Source: an uncultured Burkholderiales bacterium (GTDB lineage Bacteria > Pseudomonadota > Gammaproteobacteria > Burkholderiales > Burkholderiaceae_C). Taken from it: 7,612 nucleotides of DNA. A model generated the notes under the pieces. That model was not told the DNA's origin. It did not search any database and saw nothing but the letters and a program-made list of their open reading frames with translations. This document shows positions 5,839 through 7,612 of the stretch, piece by piece; positions within the stretch are counted from its first letter, which is position 1, and each line of letters starts with the position of its first letter. The position numbers and the translations under genes are program-made. Location of the stretch: the NCBI GenBank assembly GCA_903871865.1, contig CAIQIL010000670.1, positions 1 through 7,612 on the forward strand, written 5' to 3'.

Positions 5839-6639
5839 TCAGTCGGCTTGCAGCCCAGGTTTCAAGCGCAGCCAGATCAGGCAGCGCTCCGCATCCAGGC
5901 CCGGCACCTGCAGGTGTTCCACGTGAAACACCTCCACATCGGACGGCAAGACGGCCAACTCGTCGTCGGGCAGCTTGCCCTTCATCGCCATCCAGACGCC
6001 ACCGGGGGTGAGCTGCTGGCGGGTGAGCCCCACGAAGTCGGCCAGCGACGCGAAAGCACGGGAGGTGATCAGGTCGTATCGGCCCGTCAATTGCTCGACG
6101 CGGGCATGTTCCCCGCGCAAGTGGGGCAGGCGCAACTCGGCTGCCACCTGGCGGATGAACGCGGCCTTCTTGCCCACCGTGTCCACGCAACTGACGTGCA
6201 GGTTCGGGCAGCAAATGGCCAGCACCACCCCCGGCAGACCGCCACCGCTGCCCACGTCCAGCAGCCGGAGCGGTGCGCCCCCCTGCCCTGGCGCGACGTT
6301 CGCCCTCGCATCGAGCTGCGCCATCAAGGGCCGCAGCACCGCCAGGCAATCGGCCAGGTGGTGGGTGAGCATGTCGGGCGCGCTGCGCAAGGCCGTGAGG
6401 TTGTAGGTCGCGTTCCAGTGGCTGAGCAGCCCCATGTAGCGGGCCAGCTGGCCCAGTTGCTCGGGCGACAGGCTCAAGCCCACGGCGTCCAGCACCGGCG
6501 GGATGGCCGCCAGCCAGGTCGCCTCATCCCATTGACCGGGCCGCTCCGTGGTGCGGGGCGCCACCGGCGTGGCGGGACGGGGAGCCGCGCGGGGGGCCTT
6601 GCGGGCAGGCGGCAGGCGGCCGAAAGAAGGTCGGGTCAT
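5839..6639 (-). CDS. rsmG: 16S rRNA (guanine-527-N7)-methyltransferase RsmG (GidB)
   Basis: RsmG transfers a methyl group from S-adenosylmethionine to N7 of G527 in 16S rRNA, in the streptomycin-related 530 loop. The conserved core starts near residue 50: YMGLLSHWNATYNLTALR (68-85), HHLADCLAV (93-101), the SAM-binding motif LLDVGSGGGLPGVVLAI (126-142), VDTVGKKAAFIRQVAAEL (152-169), SRAFASLADF (193-202), MKGKLPDDEL (219-228) and LQVPGLDAERCLIWLRL (243-259). At 266 residues it is longer than the roughly 207-residue E. coli protein; the extra length is mainly an N-terminal Arg/Pro/Ala-rich leader (1-35) plus a loop at about 110-122. The ATG at 6639 is the only ATG before the core, but a later GTG/TTG start cannot be excluded and no clear ribosome binding site is seen. 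It follows mnmG by 14 bases, the classic gidA-gidB pair. A parS site is embedded near its 3' end (VFHVEH, 237-242). Confidence 0.96.
   Translation of the reverse strand: MTRPSFGRLPPARKAPRAAPRPATPVAPRTTERPGQWDEATWLAAIPPVLDAVGLSLSPEQLGQLARYMGLLSHWNATYNLTALRSAPDMLTHHLADCLAVLRPLMAQLDARANVAPGQGGAPLRLLDVGSGGGLPGVVLAICCPNLHVSCVDTVGKKAAFIRQVAAELRLPHLRGEHARVEQLTGRYDLITSRAFASLADFVGLTRQQLTPGGVWMAMKGKLPDDELAVLPSDVEVFHVEHLQVPGLDAERCLIWLRLKPGLQAD
5915..5930. other. parS: parS site 2, inside rsmG
   Basis: TGTTCCACGTGAAACA differs from the perfect palindrome only at position 5, the position that varies in the classical consensus TGTTNCACGTGAAACA. On the minus strand it is read in a different frame from the other two sites, giving Val-Phe-His-Val-Glu-His. 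It lies 664 bases from site 1. Confidence 0.93.
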
Positions 6640-6653
6640 GCTGGGTCAGGGGC

Positions 6654-7612
6654 TCAGGACATCAGGGGCGCGGAGGTTCGGGGCACAGCGCCGGCCGCAG
6701 CATCGGAGACGACATCGGCCCGGGCGAATCCCTTGAAGCGCCCTTTTTTCAGGTGGATCAGCAAGAGCGAGATGGCCGCCGGCGTGATGCCCGAGATGCG
6801 CGAAGCCTGGCCCAGGGTCTCGGGCCGGTGCTTGCTCAGCTTCTGCCTCGCCTCGAAACTCAGCGCGGACACGGCCGTGTAGTCCAGGTCATCGGGCAGG
6901 CGCAGGTGCTCGTAGCTCGCGGCGCGCTCGACCTCGTCGTTCTGCTTGTCGATGTAGCCGGCGTACTTCACGCTGATCTCCACCTGCTCGATGACGGCAT
7001 CGGCCAGGGTGTCGCCCAGCTCGGCGCGCAGGGAGGTGCGGTCCACGGCCGACGGCGGCAGCGCGGCATCGTCCGTGACCACACCGTTGGCGGCCTCGGC
7101 ACGCGAGGCGGCATGGCGCGCGGCGCCCAGCTTGCCCGCTTCGGCCACCTGGTCGTAGCCCACACCGGGGCGGCGCAGCAGGTCTTCCAGCCTGTACTCG
7201 CGCTCCAGAGCCTTGCCCACCAGGCGCTCGGCATCGGCCGGCGGCAAGGTCGCGGGGCGCACCCAGGTCGTGCGCAAGCGCTCTGTTTCACGTGAAACAG
7301 CGTCGCGCTTGCGGTTGAAGGCGCTCCAACGGGCATCGCCCACCAGGCCCAGCTGGCGGCCGATTTCGGTCAGACGCAGGTCGGCGTTGTCCTCGCGCAG
7401 CTGCAGGCGGAACTCGGCGCGGCTGGTGAACATGCGGTAAGGCTCGGTCACGCCCTGGGTCGTCAGGTCATCGACCAGCACGCCCAGGTAGGCCTGGTCG
7501 CGGCGCAGGGTGAAGGGCTCTTTGCCCTGCGCCTGCAGCGCGGCGTTCACCCCGGCGAACAGACCTTGGGCCGCCGCCTCTTCGTAACCCGTGGTGCCGT
7601 TGATCTGGCCGG
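6654..7612 (-). CDS. mnmG: tRNA uridine-34 carboxymethylaminomethyl-modification enzyme MnmG (GidA), C-terminal half
   Basis: The frame is open to the right edge and shows the last ~318 residues; an in-frame GTG at 7550 is an internal Val, not a start. MnmG is the FAD/NADH-dependent partner of MnmE that installs the (carboxymethyl)aminomethyl group on wobble U34 of certain tRNAs. The fragment begins with the family signature [16 protein letters not shown], then [39 protein letters not shown] and [15 protein letters not shown]. The C-terminal helical domain that contacts MnmE and tRNA follows: [36 protein letters not shown] and the closing [20 protein letters not shown]. Compared by eye with E. 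coli there is an extra ~30 residues in the variable linker (after [12 protein letters not shown]) and a ~20-residue extension after the usual end. The perfect parS encodes AVSRET. It is the first visible gene of the minus-strand run, followed by rsmG after 14 bases. Confidence 0.97.
   Translation of the reverse strand, partial: GQINGTTGYEEAAAQGLFAGVNAALQAQGKEPFTLRRDQAYLGVLVDDLTTQGVTEPYRMFTSRAEFRLQLREDNADLRLTEIGRQLGLVGDARWSAFNRKRDAVSRETERLRTTWVRPATLPPADAERLVGKALEREYRLEDLLRRPGVGYDQVAEAGKLGAARHAASRAEAANGVVTDDAALPPSAVDRTSLRAELGDTLADAVIEQVEISVKYAGYIDKQNDEVERAASYEHLRLPDDLDYTAVSALSFEARQKLSKHRPETLGQASRISGITPAAISLLLIHLKKGRFKGFARADVVSDAAAGAVPRTSAPLMS
7284..7299. other. parS: parS site 3, perfect consensus, inside mnmG
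   Basis: TGTTTCACGTGAAACA is an exact 16-base match to the palindromic chromosomal parS consensus. It lies within mnmG, about 2.5 kb upstream of the parA start, and is read as Val-Ser-Arg-Glu-Thr on the minus strand. As the perfect copy it is the best candidate for a primary ParB loading site in this window. Confidence 0.97.

Noticed and set aside
5269..6882. 537-codon open frame on the + strand
   Set aside because: It runs antisense across the membrane-protein gene, rsmG and part of mnmG, which are well supported. The translation is low-complexity Arg/His/Gln-rich, as expected for an antisense frame in GC-rich DNA.
1..7612. Replication origin within the window
   Set aside because: Despite the parS cluster and parAB, I saw no DnaA boxes (TTATNCACA), AT-rich unwinding region or dnaA gene; all gaps are 105 bases or shorter.

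Overview
The window is a gene-dense, GC-rich piece of a bacterial chromosome, most likely from a betaproteobacterium of the order Burkholderiales (Comamonadaceae-like). The protein sequences and the gene order mnmG-rsmG-(extra gene)-parA-parB support this. That order is typical of the neighbourhood of a chromosomal replication origin, but I saw no DnaA-box cluster or other origin signature inside the window. The taxonomic placement is inferred from reading the proteins, not from a search.

Layout. From 1 to 1481 on the + strand lies the C-terminal part of a PAS-containing hybrid sensor histidine kinase with a receiver domain; its start is off the left edge. It converges, with a 39-base gap holding a GC-rich hairpin, on a long run of seven minus-strand genes. 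In transcription order (right to left) these are: mnmG (start off the right edge), rsmG, an unrecognised single-span membrane protein with a basic Ala-rich tail, parA, parB, a membrane-anchored SAM-dependent methyltransferase, and a flavin reductase-family protein. Gaps in this run are 14, 105, 29, 53, 11 and 82 bases, so most or all of it could be one transcription unit. No stretch over 300 bases lacks a gene, and I see no RNA genes, insertion sequences or CRISPR arrays.

How it works together. ParA and ParB are the chromosome partition ATPase and the CTP-dependent centromere-binding clamp. Their DNA target, parS, is present three times, each inside a coding sequence: one perfect 16-mer in mnmG, one site in rsmG and one in the unknown membrane-protein gene just upstream of parA. 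The neighbourhood is therefore probably a partition centromere as well as the source of its binding proteins. MnmG and RsmG modify tRNA and 16S rRNA.

The least explained parts are the membrane-anchored, histone-like basic protein encoded between rsmG and parA, which carries a parS site in its own gene, and the membrane-linked methyltransferase coupled to the end of parB. The rest is ordinary core chromosome.
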